Shown: piece by piece, positions 1-20,037 of the stretch | Layout: each line of letters begins with the position of its first letter | How positions within the stretch are numbered: the first letter of the stretch is position 1 | Position numbers and translations under genes: made by a program | Notes under the pieces: model-generated | What the model was told of the DNA's origin: nothing | The model's database searches: none | What the model saw: only the letters and a program-made list of their open reading frames with translations | Assembly (NCBI GenBank): GCA_961205875.1 | Contig: OY540810.1 | Span: forward strand, 5,270,001 to 5,334,000 | Source: Sialis fuliginosa | Taxonomy: Eukaryota; Arthropoda; Insecta; Megaloptera; Sialidae | DNA length: 64,000 nucleotides | Direction: 5' to 3'

Positions 1-936
1 TTGTTAAAAAAATATAAAAATTATTAATTGTATCTACAATTTTTAAATGGTTATAATTATTTATCCGAAAATTTAATGATTTTGAAAGAATGAATATTTT
101 TTTAAACATTATCAATTTTGAGTTTAGATTATTTTCAAAAATTAATTCCTTAAATTATTTTTTATTTATAATAATAAATAATTAAAATAATGAATTTATA
201 AAATAAAATAAATAATGAATATTCTTGCTATAAAATTATTTTGTATAAAATTAAAATCCTTTTTACTATCATTAAAATTAAAACTTCGATTCGAACTTAT
301 TTTTTAGTTGATTTGCATCTACTAGAGACATCTATCGAACATATGTGTTGATATAAACTCATGGTTTGGATCTTTGCTAAGTGTAGTGTAGTGACATCAA
401 TGCATCTACCTGATAACCAAATGAGGAATTATAACGTTCTGTAATTTTCTTCGTTCATTTTTACTGAAAATTTTCATAGTGTCACTAGGTGACTCCTGTA
501 CTATAAATATCTATTAACAGATAATATATAATTTAAAACTAGGTACATATTTTATATTAAAAATCATTTTATATGCATTTAATATATGTATATGTGGATA
601 GTATTTTAATCTAAAATAATCAACTCAAACTAATATATTATTAGATTATAAATACTTTTATGAAATATATACATACATATAATAAAATGAGTACCTACCT
701 ATCATTAATTAATAGAGTCGCAGCAAGGGGGTGACGAAACTGGCCCCCGCTGGGGGTACAAAGCCAAAGAAGAATAAAAATGACTTTTTACGGGACGCCA
801 CCCCATAAAAATAATGATGATAAAAAGGGTTAAATTAATATAAACTAAAAGATAAGGGGGTGCAAAATGTACGTCTCTGCTATTCAATATATATTAAAAC
901 TTATTTTACTTTATTTTTTAAATTAATGAAAATATT
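1..936. other. 3' flank of gene A, no gene seen
   Basis: AT-rich DNA downstream of gene A. The short frame at 705-887 has no recognisable family features. I see no exon, RNA gene or clear element. Confidence 0.6.
910..915 (-). promoter_or_regulatory. Polyadenylation signal of gene A
   Basis: AATAAA on the minus strand, about 22 bases after the gene A stop codon (939-937). The sequence is canonical and the distance short but workable; other AT-rich candidates lie further down. Confidence 0.4.
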
Positions 937-3900
937 TTAATACAAATAGAACGGACGTGAACAATAACATGCATCTAAAGTATTATGTAAAATCCATTCA
1001 ATGTGAGAATTAACCCTTGTATATAAGGCTGTATTTGGAACCGCGCTGCATTCATTTATTCCTGCCAGAATCCCTGAAAGTAAAAGAAATATATGCATTA
1101 AAAACTAACATTGTCAATCCTTAAAATTATATGAAAGCGAAAGTCCGTATTGTGTCTCAATTAAGCAAAAACTACTAATCGGATTAAATTATTTTTATTT
1201 TATATTATGATAGTCAAGATCATAAGGATTGAGTACAGGTATTTCATAATTAAATGTCATAATTGAAGAGGGTTAATCTGTCTATGATTTTAAGATAAAA
1301 AGTTCGTATAAACATAGATCCATTTTCGCTTTATTTTTGATATATAGGATGGTCAAAAATTTTGTTATTGATTATTACAAGTCAATTAAAATTGTTAACT
1401 AATTTAATCAGGTATTAGTTATTTAGTTGTTAAAGAATTATTTCAATGAAAAGTGTCGAGTACTTTAGGTAAGAGTAAAAATATTTTTTTTTCACGTACA
1501 GATAATTGTTTTTCTCTATTATTTAACTGAAAAACAATTCAATATACGAAAAAAGTCAGGAATTTTTTTTACCACAAAATAAAGCACCATTTATAAAATA
1601 ATGTTTGTTTTTGAAAAAAAAAACAGTAGCGTATAATTTTTTCATTCAAAATAATCAAAATGATATTAACTGGATGAAACTGAAAATTCTGTTTTTCCAC
1701 AAAAGATGTGTCTCTAAGCCTTGTTTTTCTTCCATCAAGTTTTATAAAAATATCAAATGTAGGTAGTTTCGGAGTTATTAAAAAAACGTTTTTCTTTCAA
1801 TCTTGATCTTCCTGTATATCTTGTCTTAAAATCATGCACAAATTTACCCCCTTGCAGCACCATTTATTTATAAACTAATTGATATAAATTATGGATACCC
1901 GAGCTACGCCGAGTAACCTAGCTAATAAGAAGTAAAGTAAGACTATTAACATCAGTTACCACATTAACTGTATTTTATGCAAATATTTACCAATGACTTC
2001 ATAAAAACCCGCATGTGTTCGGAACTGTACAGCAGTACCAACATCAGTCTGAAACAGAGAATATAAATTATAAATAATGTTTAATATCCAATAGTTATTG
2101 ATCATTGTGAGCAAAGGAAGCGCGTTTCATGAACACGCGTTAAAAGCGCCGAAAATATCCACAGAGCAGTTTGTTTACATTTGTATCGCGTATAAAAACG
2201 CGTGCTAGCATCAATACAAACGTACGTTTGTATTGCGTATTTTTACAGCGCGTTTCATAAACGCGCGTTAACAACACCGAAAAGTTCCACAGAGCAGATT
2301 GTTTACATTTGTATCGCGTATAAAACGAACGCTAACTTGTACGTACGTTTGTATTGCGTTTTTTTACAGCGCATGCACATCGCGTCTCAGTGCCGGGTGG
2401 ATAATTTTAACGTTTTCCTATTTAAAATAAGTCTGTGGAGATTGGCATGGATAAAAACTTCTGCCATTGGTATATATCTATTTTATAGTTCATAACAAAG
2501 GCATACACCACGCGGCAGAAATTTTCATTCGGTATTTTAGATTTTGCAGCATTTTTAAGATTTTGACTCAATTCTGGCCATTTGTAGGCCCTATCTATTA
2601 AACTCCTACAAGCTGGTGGACCAGTCTCATCATCCGAGCTTTGTCTGAGTGAATACTTCAAAATAACCTACACCGATTTCGCAGCTGGGTCCTATACTAT
2701 TACGGCTACACTCAAGACAGGTCGGTATTCAGTTAAATCTTGTCACGTCTCGGTTTTCGTTTCGTGAAAATTGAAGCCAAATCATTATTTTTATTGATTT
2801 AATAATTAATATCAAATAGTCATTTTTTACTAAATATTGGCAATCTTCGAAAGTTGAGATTCTCGACAAGACTGATATTTATAGTTATCGTCTTGGTATC
2901 GTTTTGTCATTTCATACAGCCTCGCTTCGTCCGAATTTAAAGTAGGTACTCTAGTATTTTACATGGCGGAAGCAATTCTTAATAGTATTGCTGTACAAAT
3001 AAATGGCGGTTGTTCTTAGAAAATACACGTATACTTATTATTGATATCGAATCAATAAACAGTGAAATATATAACCTTATGAAATGGGTATTAGTTAAAA
3101 CGAGTAGGTACATTAAATTTAAGAATTCTTCAAATACCTCACAAATTACAGAAAGAGCTCCAACGATTCCAATACATCCCTGGTGATAAGGTAAATGAGG
3201 GGTAGCAGAATGAAGCACAGTATTATCACACTCTTTCCCCAACACAGGAAGACCAACTTTTCTAGGTCGACACGTCGAAATTGGTAAATCTTCTGGGGAT
3301 AATCCTTGCGACCATCCGACCACTGTTGCAACTTGGCCCAAATATTTTGAATCTACAAAAATTATAATACTATGGTGATGATAAATTATTTCATCCCATA
3401 GTAAGTAGATATAAGAAATTTTAAAAATTTACCTAAATTAGGTAAACATATTGGATTTATTCTTTTCTCAAATGGTACAACATGAGATAATCTTAACAAC
3501 GCAATATCGTGAGTTCCGAGCCCGATGTTAAAGTCCGGATGTGTGATCACTGCTTCCACACTCACGTTAGATGAGGAAACATCGGCATGGCAACGGTCAT
3601 ATACTCCTAATGTTACTTTCAGCTCATATGGAGACGTTCTATAAAATTTAATATTTAATTTGATTGAGAGTATTATGAAAATATTATTTTCAATATAATA
3701 TATGAAACAAGGATTGTTTTTGCCCAAGGCGCTTCAAATCTAACCCGAATGCGAAAATTGTCAATAAAATGATAAATATTATTAAGGTTACATATTTAGT
3801 CCAGTACATTTAGACGAAAAATAACTGTGTCTGGGGAAAAATTCGCAATAAGCTGAATTTTTGTATACACCTTCATTTTGTCTTTATAAATAAGGTACCA

Positions 3901-6900
3901 AAAGTCCCCAACAATCCCATGCGAGCATACTTTTTTACAGCCCACAAAAGGTGCTAACAATTAGTTTAAGGTAAATATCTCTGTATCTATTGGTTCTATG
4001 ACTAAAATAGTTATTATCAAATATAAAGTTTAGAAAATTACCTACAATAAAGATCTTACAATTTTTTTCGTACAAGTAATCGTTTTTGCTTATTAAGAGG
4101 GTATTCTAGTCTAAAAATGTGAAAATATCAAAACATTTTTTTTGCATTTTATCAATAAACAGGGTTTCAAAAATATGTGTTCAAAATCCTATACCTCAAT
4201 TCCAAAAACTGACGGAGTTACAGCGATTTGAAGATGATGCGTAGCATTGAATAGCCAGCTATGTATAAACTTTGAACGCGTTTTTCTCGTAACTGAATAC
4301 TGAAAATGGCTGCCATAATATCACAAAATCTACTGAACCAATTGACTTCAAATTTTCTGTGTACCTTCAGTACACATGTTATTACCACTGTTAGCAGAAT
4401 TGAGTCAAAAACATTTTTTTTTATTGTATAGATAGCGAAAGATTAAAAACATAAAAAAAGTAAAAATGAATTGTATGTAGGTAATTTTTATTGTAATTAT
4501 ATCAGTGGCCAACAAAACCAATAATTTTCTTTATATATATAAGTTGGGCTATAGCGGGTTGCAAAAAAAATTATAATAATAATTAAAATAAAAAAATGGC
4601 GGCATTTCGAAAAGTGACTATTCATTTTTATTTTTTTTATGTTTTTAATATTTCGCTGTCTATATAATAAAAATAAATGTTTTTGACTCAATTCTGCTAA
4701 CGGGGATAATAACATGTGTACTGAAGGTATATACGAGTCATTCCATGTCAAATCAACACAGGGTATAAACCTCACCATCTCAGATTTTCATGAAATTTGG
4801 CACAATTGTACTATTCATTTAGACTTAGAAAAATATCAAATTTTATTGAGATATGTCTACTGGTTTTGAAATTACAGCTATGTAAAGTTTTCAAAAATTG
4901 ATCAAAAAACCGTGATGGAAAATTTTTGAAATGCTCTGGAAGCTGATCTAATTGACTTAGAGAACTGGGCGGGGTGTCATTTTACAGTATATTTCACACC
5001 GATTCCAATGATATACAACACAATATAGGTTAAGAAAAAAAATGTTTTCTAAATCAAAGTCAAAATTTTGGTTTTTAATTTCACAACAAGTACGGTTTCA
5101 AAAATTTTCAAATTAATACCAAACATAGTCATTATAGTTGTGAATCACCTGGCAAAATATAAATGTGGGATGACAATGGATTCTATGTTAAAATAATTTA
5201 AGACTGAAGCTCGAATTTAAAAATCGCTCTGTATTTCGACTGTGAAAAATTCAACAATGCTAAAATGTATACTTGCATGAACATGAACACTAATATGAAG
5301 TAACAATACATTACTAAATTCAAAATGTGCTATTTTTTGCCACAGAAGCATGGCCTTCGCATTACCACGGGCCCCCAACTGGAATTGTTACGAAAAAATT
5401 TTTTTACGTTTTCAAAACTTTTCAAATTAATACCAAGAATAGTCATTATAGTTGTGAATCACCTGGCAAAATATAAATGTGGGATGATAATGGGTTCAAT
5501 GATAAAATAATTTAAGACTGAAGCTCGAATTTAAAAATCACTGTGTATACAGGAAATATTTATGCTATTAAAAAAATGTTAGGCCTAAATTGGTAAATTT
5601 TACACATGACATAGTAGCTAGTTCAATGTAATAAAAAGCTGTATTGTTATATTTTAAGTACCAGTAATCCAAGTTTCAAAATTCCAATTTGTTAATGTCA
5701 AACTATTCACGCATACAATGACATGTAGCTGTATGTGGTAACCTTATGGGATCGACTTTAGTTTGAATTAAAAATAAATAAATAAAACTATTAGCTTTCA
5801 TCATTTTTGAAGTAAGTAAGCTTGTTGCAAATAAATCAACAATACTACAAAATATCTTTAGTTATAATTAAAAATATATACAAAAGTAAATCCTGTGACC
5901 CCGACTGGGAGAATTAATGTTATTCTTGAAAATGAATTATGAATTTATGAATTAAAATTTTGAATTGAAAGGCCTAAAAAATAAACTTTGATATTATTTA
6001 TTTTTCTATTTAAAGACCTTAAAAAAGGTCGTTCAAATAAACCTGTATGGTCGAAAAAAAATTTCTTAAGGGGCTCGCAACAATTCCAGTTGGGGGGCCC
6101 GTGGTAATGCGAGGGCCATGCTTCTGTGGCAAAAAATAGCACATTTTGTATTTAGTAATGTATTGTTACTTCATATTACTGTTCATGTTCATGCAAGTAT
6201 ACATTTTAGCATTGTTGAATTTTTCACAGTCGAAATACAGAGCGATTTTTAAATTCGAGCTTCAGTCTTAAACTATTTTAACATAGAATCCATTGTCATC
6301 CCACATTTATATTTTGTCAGGTGATTCGCAACTATAATGATTATGTTTGGTATTAATTTGAAAATTTTTGAAACCGTACTTGTTGTGAAATTAAAAATCA
6401 AAATTTTGACTTTGATTTTGAAAACATTTTTTTTCTTAACCCATATTGTGTTGTATATCATTGGAATCGGTGTAAAATATGCTGTAAAATGACACCCCGC
6501 CCAGTTCTCTAAGTTAATTAGATCAGCTTCCAGAGCATTTCAAAAAATTTCCATCACGGTTTTTTGACCAATTTTTGAAAACTTTACATAGCTGTAATTT
6601 CAAAACCAGTAGACATATCTCAATAAAATTTGATATTTTTCCAAGTCTAAATGAATAGTACAATTGTACCAAATTTCATGAAAATCTGAGATGGTGAGGT
6701 AAATTTTTCATTAAAATTGTGTTGATTTGACATGGAATGACTCATACACAGAAAATTTGAAGTCAATTGGTTCAGTAGATCTTGTGATATTATGGCAGCC
6801 ATTTTCAGTATTCAGTTACGAGAAAAACGCGTTCAAAGTTTATACATAGCTGGCTATTCAATGCTACGCATCATCTTCAAATCGCTGTAACTCCGTCAGT

Positions 6901-7906
6901 TTTTGGAATTGAGGTATAGGGTTTTGAACACATATTTTCGAAACCCTGTTTATTGATAAAATGTAAAAAAAAATTTGATTTTTTCACATTTTTAGACTAG
7001 AATACCCTCTTAATAAGCGAAAACGATTACTTGTACGAAAAAAGTTGTAAGATCTTTATTGTAGGTAATTTTCTAAACTTTATATTTGATAATAACTATT
7101 TCAGTTATAGAACTAATAGATACAGAGATATTTACCTTAAACTAATTGTTAGCACCTTTTGTGGGCTGTAAAAAAGTATGCTCGCATGGGATTGTTGGGG
7201 ACTTTTGGTACCTTATTTATAAAGACAAAATGAAGGTGTATACAAAAATTCAGCTTATTGTGAATTTTTCCCCAGTGAAAACCTAATGTTCCTGGACTAA
7301 TTACACATACTTGACATTCATATATTGACATAATATGTATCATTAAAATTATATTGTTTAGTTTACCCTGCTACTGGTTCGGCTGCAGTGAGAATATATT
7401 TATCATTAATCAATACACCGCCGATGTTGATACTATCATGAACATTTACTAGAGCCAGCCATGGAAACTCATAACTTTTGGTGTATTCACCGCCAAGTAT
7501 TCTTTCTTGTCGATTCGGAATACCACATTCTGTTGAAAATAAATCGAATCATAAAAACTGTTCTTCAATATAATTTTTACTATATGTATTTAAATTATTG
7601 ACTTTTACTTACTGCAATAACATGTTTTCTTATTTCCAAATAAAAAACTTAAAATTCCTTTAGTCTGACTCGTTTTGGTTACCTACAATATAAAGATAAC
7701 CGACTATTCTTTTATTTTATAATTGTAAATGGGAAATATAAAGCCATTTGTCAATGCAAACAAAATTATATATGTTTTTAAAAATTCAAAACTTTTCACT
7801 TTTAATCTTATTAAATATTTATAAACATTTATATACTCACCGCTAATGTATAGTTTATAAAAAACAATTTTACTATAAAAAAATATAGGTATACCACAAA
7901 CTTCAT
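937..7906 (-). CDS. Gene A: secreted serine-protease homologue (catalytically dead S1 pseudoprotease), 304 aa, 7 exons
   Basis: Exons in transcript order: 7906-7841, 7682-7613, 7529-7367, 3638-3433, 3352-3138, 2048-1991, 1073-937; total 915 nt, no internal stop, all borders GT/AG. Residues 1-22 (starting MKFVVYLYFF) are a signal peptide ending exactly at intron 1. A pro-region ends CYCKCG, followed by the activation site RQER|ILGG. The S1 domain is full length, with D102 (HDIALLRL), the 168-182 and 191-220 cysteines and C-terminal CYC. It cannot be a protease: TAAHC reads TAAEP (H57 to E, C58 to P), C42 is I, D189-S190 is V-I, and GDSGGP reads TDVGTA (S195 to V, D194 kept). S214-W215-G216 reads A-G-I. 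Exon sizes and phases match gene B, its closest relative here. Family knowledge: clip-less serine-protease homologues usually act as binding or cofactor proteins; the role here is inferred only. Confidence 0.88.
2119..2373. repeat. CpG-rich tandem repeat, two units of about 125-130 bp
   Basis: Unit 1 starts about 2119 and unit 2 about 2249, each beginning GCGCGTTTCAT and containing CCACAGAGCAG, TTTGTTTACATTTGTATCGCG and TACGTTTGTATTGCG; a truncated third unit starts at about 2369 (GCGCATGCAC). It lies in intron 5 of gene A and is much richer in CpG than its surroundings. Confidence 0.8.
3799..7297. mobile_element. Foldback (long inverted-repeat) element in intron 3 of gene A
   Basis: Both ends carry GTCCAG/CTGGAC next to a TA dinucleotide. 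The left arm (about 3799-5399) is the reverse complement of the right arm (about 6059-7297): for example AGCTGAATTTTTGTATACAC at 3851 pairs with its complement near 7240, and the GGGCCCCCAACTGGAATTG-like block near 5370 pairs with the one near 6080. The left arm additionally contains a nested MITE (4364-4727) and a duplicated block (about 5099-5232 repeated at 5402-5533). No transposase frame was found. A short element with the same TAGTCCAG end lies at 43978-44096. Confidence 0.85.
4364..4727. mobile_element. Nested TA-flanked MITE
   Basis: Terminal inverted repeats CCTTCAGTACACATGTTATT and its complement at the other end extend inward for about 100 bases with few differences. The element is flanked by TA on both sides, and the opposite arm of the foldback element has a single TA at the equivalent point (near 6747), showing the pre-insertion site. 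Confidence 0.85.
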
Positions 7907-9747
7907 TGTTACAAAAATGATAATTAAAATTTATTAATCCTAGGTACTTTTATGAAATTAAAATGATAACAATAAATTTCTGCACAGACGTGTTTTCAAC
8001 AACCGTTGTTTATAAACAATAACCAGTTAATATCGAATAACACATAACAGGGTTTAAATCCAGGTCAGATTTTATGTATAACCCACATAAATTAATTCAG
8101 TTACACTGAAGATGTGGGGAAAATTGTCATAAAAACACTTTCCCCATTATGATAAATTCTGAACTGCAAACTCCTTCTTTCAATTATTTATTGGAGCATT
8201 TTTTTGTTACTTTATTATTTAATAATTATTAATGATTATAAAATATTATTTGTTGATTGATTGTATGTTATTTAAACTAATTATTATAATTTTTAAATCA
8301 AGAAGACTTGGGAACCTCAACTAGGTAAGACCCGTGAAAATGATTGAGTAAAAAATCGATAACTCAAATGCTAATCATTTTAGCATTCCATAACTATTTA
8401 TAACTTTTTTATTAATACTTGTAAACATTCATTTCAGAGAATAAACTGATTTTTTTCATATTCATATTTTGTATCTTATTTCAGAAAAACTGAACTTAAA
8501 AAGTATAGTAATATTTGCTAACACAGCTCTAGATTTATATTAATTTGAGGCTTTTCTATTAATTTATCAGGTGGCGAAAGTATAATTGATACCAGGATAT
8601 CAAAAATTATATTTGAATTAGATATAAAAATTACATTTGGTGTCATATAAAATATAAAGTATGATATAAAGAATGATCATAATAAATCCTTAAACGACAT
8701 AAATTGATAAAAGTGGCAGCTCTAAAATATAGTAGAGAATAGAATTATTATACTATAAAAATATTAAAACTATATATTTTTTATGAATTTATTAATAATA
8801 TTATTCGTACCTACATATTTATACAAAAATAGTATGGCAGAAATATTATAGCATTCAAAGTAACATTTTGTTACTATGACATATACATACAGTGTCCCAA
8901 AAGTCTGGAAACGGTTGCATAATTCAAAAGGAGTAGGTACATTATAGAAAAAATGTCGTGTCCATTTATTTTATAAAAAATGTTTTTAGTTTGGTTTTAA
9001 ATTGGAAAATTCTAGTTTTTCAATTGGTATTTTTTTTTTAAATACACTTTTTTTCGAATTGTTCAACCGCATTTAAACTTTTAGGACAGCCTGTATATTG
9101 CGTTTTAAACATCTCATACAACAGTACTGAATAAAGTGCATAAAATAAAAACATAGTTTGAATTACAAACTATAGAAAGTATTCTAGAACAAGTCTTAGT
9201 TTTATTTTATTTATTTTTATAATTTTTAACTGATATTGCTTTTTTATTAAATGAATCATATGTTCTTATTTAATGCTCTTTAAAATATTGTAAATTATAT
9301 AAAAAATTAAATAATCTTAAGGTATATTTAGCTAGTCATTGTATTCGAAGCTAAGCACTTTTAGAAAACTACTTATCATATACAATTTCGTGATAAATCC
9401 AATTTCCTCATCAACTTATGAAATATTTGTAATTTATTTTATATTTTTTTACACGTTAACTTTTCTGGCATGAAATTTTCCGAATTATTATGTTTTAATT
9501 TTTTTAACAAGATATAATAGAACAACATTATACCATCAATATTTTGAAATTTTAAAATATTTTTACTTTACCAAATTGTTTTTTATTCAATTATACACGA
9601 ACCAATATAAATCAACCCATCCAGATAAATTAAATAATAAGAAAAATAAATATAGGATCATCTGTGAAGGAAAATTAACTAACATTAAATATAAAAATTG
9701 ATGGTAAAATGCAAGACTGAGTAATTACAATATACACGATCTGATAA
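7907..9747. other. A-B intergenic gap
   Basis: Contains the gene A promoter region on its left. Near 8890-9095 the motifs CCCAAAAGTCTGGAAACGG and AGGACAGCCTGTATATTG suggest a degraded transposon; a related fragment (AAAAAGTCCGGAAACTGTTG) is near 15858 in gene B. No exon recognised. Confidence 0.45.
8008..8014 (-). promoter_or_regulatory. TATA box candidate of gene A
   Basis: The minus strand reads TATAAAC, inside the palindrome GTTTATAAAC, about 100 bases before the gene A start codon at 7906. Initiation near 7984 would leave a 5' UTR of roughly 78 bases. Weak evidence given the base composition. Confidence 0.3.
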
Positions 9748-17525
<7,778 letters not shown>

Positions 17526-17901
17526 CTGAAAAGAATTTAAATTTGAGAAATATTTTAAAGCAATTTAATTAATAAAATAGTATATTTATATCTAATTGTA
17601 TGGTGGAATGCAGTAAATGAGCTCTAGGTTTTGAATAGTTTAAAATATATCCGAAAATAATTAAGTAAAAACCATCTATTTATTTTTCATAAATCTTTTT
17701 ACTCGACTGCTCAATGCAAAATGGCAATGGGTTTAGTTAACATATTGAAATAAAATAAAATAAATAAAAAGGTTACTCATATCTTACTCACATGAGCAGA
17801 CCCAGCTAGTTTCCCCACCCTACATTTACTGGAGTAATCTGAAATCGATTTAATTTTCCAAACGTATTTATTGCTACCATAAGTAACACTAAATACAGGA
17901 C

Positions 17902-18215
17902 AACGTCGTTTTGCGCCGGTTCGATTTACGCTGATTCACAATTACGCCAGTTGGTGCCGGCGTAGGATTCCCCGGTTCGGCCGATACCAAACGATAGTAG
18001 GCGCCGTGATTCTAATAGCAGACACACTTTTACACGTTGTTTTATTCTATTTCCGTGTACACGAGCAGCCTATTGTGTGTGTGAAGTTGTTTCCGAGTTA
18101 GTTTTCGTTTTGTTTTTAAAAAAAATAAAAAATAATAAAAATTTATCGTCCATTATATTTGTGTTCATTTTACGCCGGTGTCTCTCGGAACGGAACCCCG
18201 GCGTAAAACGACGTT
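17902..18215. mobile_element. GC-rich MITE
   Basis: Terminal inverted repeats AACGTCGTTTTGCGCCGG and CCGGCGTAAAACGACGTT (one mismatch). Internal GCCGG-rich segments stand out from the AT-rich surroundings. The minus frame at 18070-18267 overlaps it and is not a gene. Confidence 0.7.
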
Positions 18216-18340
18216 TACCTTTATTACATATATTAAAATGAAAATATCGTAACCACAAAATATTCATTCAGATTTTTTAATTGAGTAAGTGTCAATAATT
18301 AAGCACTATTAGTGTCATATAGAAAATATAGATCACATAT

Positions 18341-18600
18341 GCCTGGTATTATAAAGAATTTGCACGCAAAGCTTCCAACTAACGCTATCTACTGTATCTG
18401 TATTTAAATGTATAGAATGTAAATGTTATGAATTTTATGAGGTACACTTGGCAGCACTTATTTTAAGTTGCTGATTTCTATATTCTATTTTATGTACGAT
18501 TTCATTGGCAACATCTGTGAGTGGTTGTTATTTTTATTTAATACCTAACAGATAGCGTTAGTACTTATTGTACTCAAGCTAATTCTTTATAATATGGGGC
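18341..18600. mobile_element. Small MITE, same family as 9999-10688
   Basis: The left end GCCTGGTATTATAAAGAATT pairs with the right end AATTCTTTATAATATGGGGC; both arms continue to a GCTAACGCTATCT-like block. Confidence 0.65.
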
Positions 18601-19769
18601 ATTATAAATAGTAATTAACTAAAATCCATAAAGGATCACACATATTGTATCCATTACCTATAATGTTTCTCTGATGTGAGTAATAAATTATTATCTGCTT
18701 TATTAAGAATTTAAACTTTCATTGGAAATACATAAAAAAAATAACTACCATAAGTTTCACTTGCCCCAAATTCTCACTTACCCCACTTCACCTTAATTAT
18801 AATGTTGATATGATGTACGAGTACATTTGTACAATAGTTGAACAATTACAATATTTATATGTATCCTATTTATATAAGGCACTGTACCTATTTGAAATAA
18901 TTACTTCGTATTTACATTATTTATGATATTTTAATTGTTTTACTGTAGAACTAATAATGAAATCAAACTTTATTTATTTAGGTATAATGTAAAATTTTTG
19001 AGAATTAATTATTAATAATTACATATACCTATTAAGATATATTAAATATATTTCTTTTTTGGTAATGATTATCCTAATGATTACTAGATAATTCAATCTG
19101 GCCTTGAAAGTTCGAACCAAAACACATTATATTTTAAAATGATACTAAGCGAATGTTGTCAAAGACATTGAATATAAAAATATTTTTGTATTTTTTTGTA
19201 TAGTAAAGGCGTAGTAAGGAATCCGTTACAAATTAATAAGTTATTGAACCCACCAAAGAGTATTTTTATATATTCACACGGGGTCCATCGAGGAGTTGTG
19301 CGGATTGAATATTAACAAGTTCTTTTATTATAACTGCCGCCGAGTGATCTGCGATAGATTTTTTTACAATGTAACCGTATATTTACATATGTATGTATAT
19401 TAAATCAACATATAAAAAGTTTAATACGAGAGTTTTTTGTTGTTTTAAGTTTAATTACTATGATCCCAATCTTTATTTAAAAAAAACTGATATGACAAGT
19501 ATACATAACTATGTAAAAGTGTTTTAGTACAACTAAACGACATTTGTACTCTTCGGTGCTTCTCTGTGAATCTCTCACAACTGGAATGTATTTCAGCATA
19601 AATGCATACCGATAGAAAATAAATATAAAAAAATTATTTAGAGAAGTTGAAGTATCAAAAGATACTCTTTATTTATTGAGAAAAAATACTTAATATTTTT
19701 ATAAAAATAATCAATAAAGTTAATATAACAATAATCCTTTTATTAACTACTTTAAAAAAAATGTTTTAA

Positions 19770-20037
19770 CCCTCAACTGGCCGGCCAGCACCTACAGATG
19801 TTTTTCTAAAAATCTAAGCATCGTTTGAACCCGCCATTTTAAGTAATCTCATTACGTCGCGACTCGAGGCGGGTGCGGGGCGTTCATCGCTTTAACACCT
19901 TCAAGAACGGAAGTACGTTCGTGTTAAAGACTAGCTGGCCCCCACAATACTAATTGATTTTTTTTTTCAAGTCATCTCAAAATTAATCTAGCGACATCAG
20001 TCTAGCTAGATGATATCCACACGAAAACATCTGTGTG
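19770..20037. mobile_element. Probable piggyBac-type MITE (TTAA-flanked)
   Basis: GC-rich insert bounded by TTAA at 19766-19769 and 20038-20041. The left end begins CCCTCAACTGG; subterminal ACAGATGTTTT pairs with AAAACATCTGT at the right. The terminal repeats are imperfect, so the assignment is tentative. Confidence 0.4.

Noticed and set aside
4497..4778. Minus-strand frame of 93 codons.
   Set aside because: It lies across the nested MITE and has no recognisable domain.
17792..17838. Possible extra exon upstream of gene B exon 2 (reads YSSKCRVGKLAGSAH, with TTTCAG before and GTGAGT after).
   Set aside because: It would need a phase-1 entry, whereas the family has a phase-0 signal-peptide exon at this place; the residues match nothing in A, C or D.
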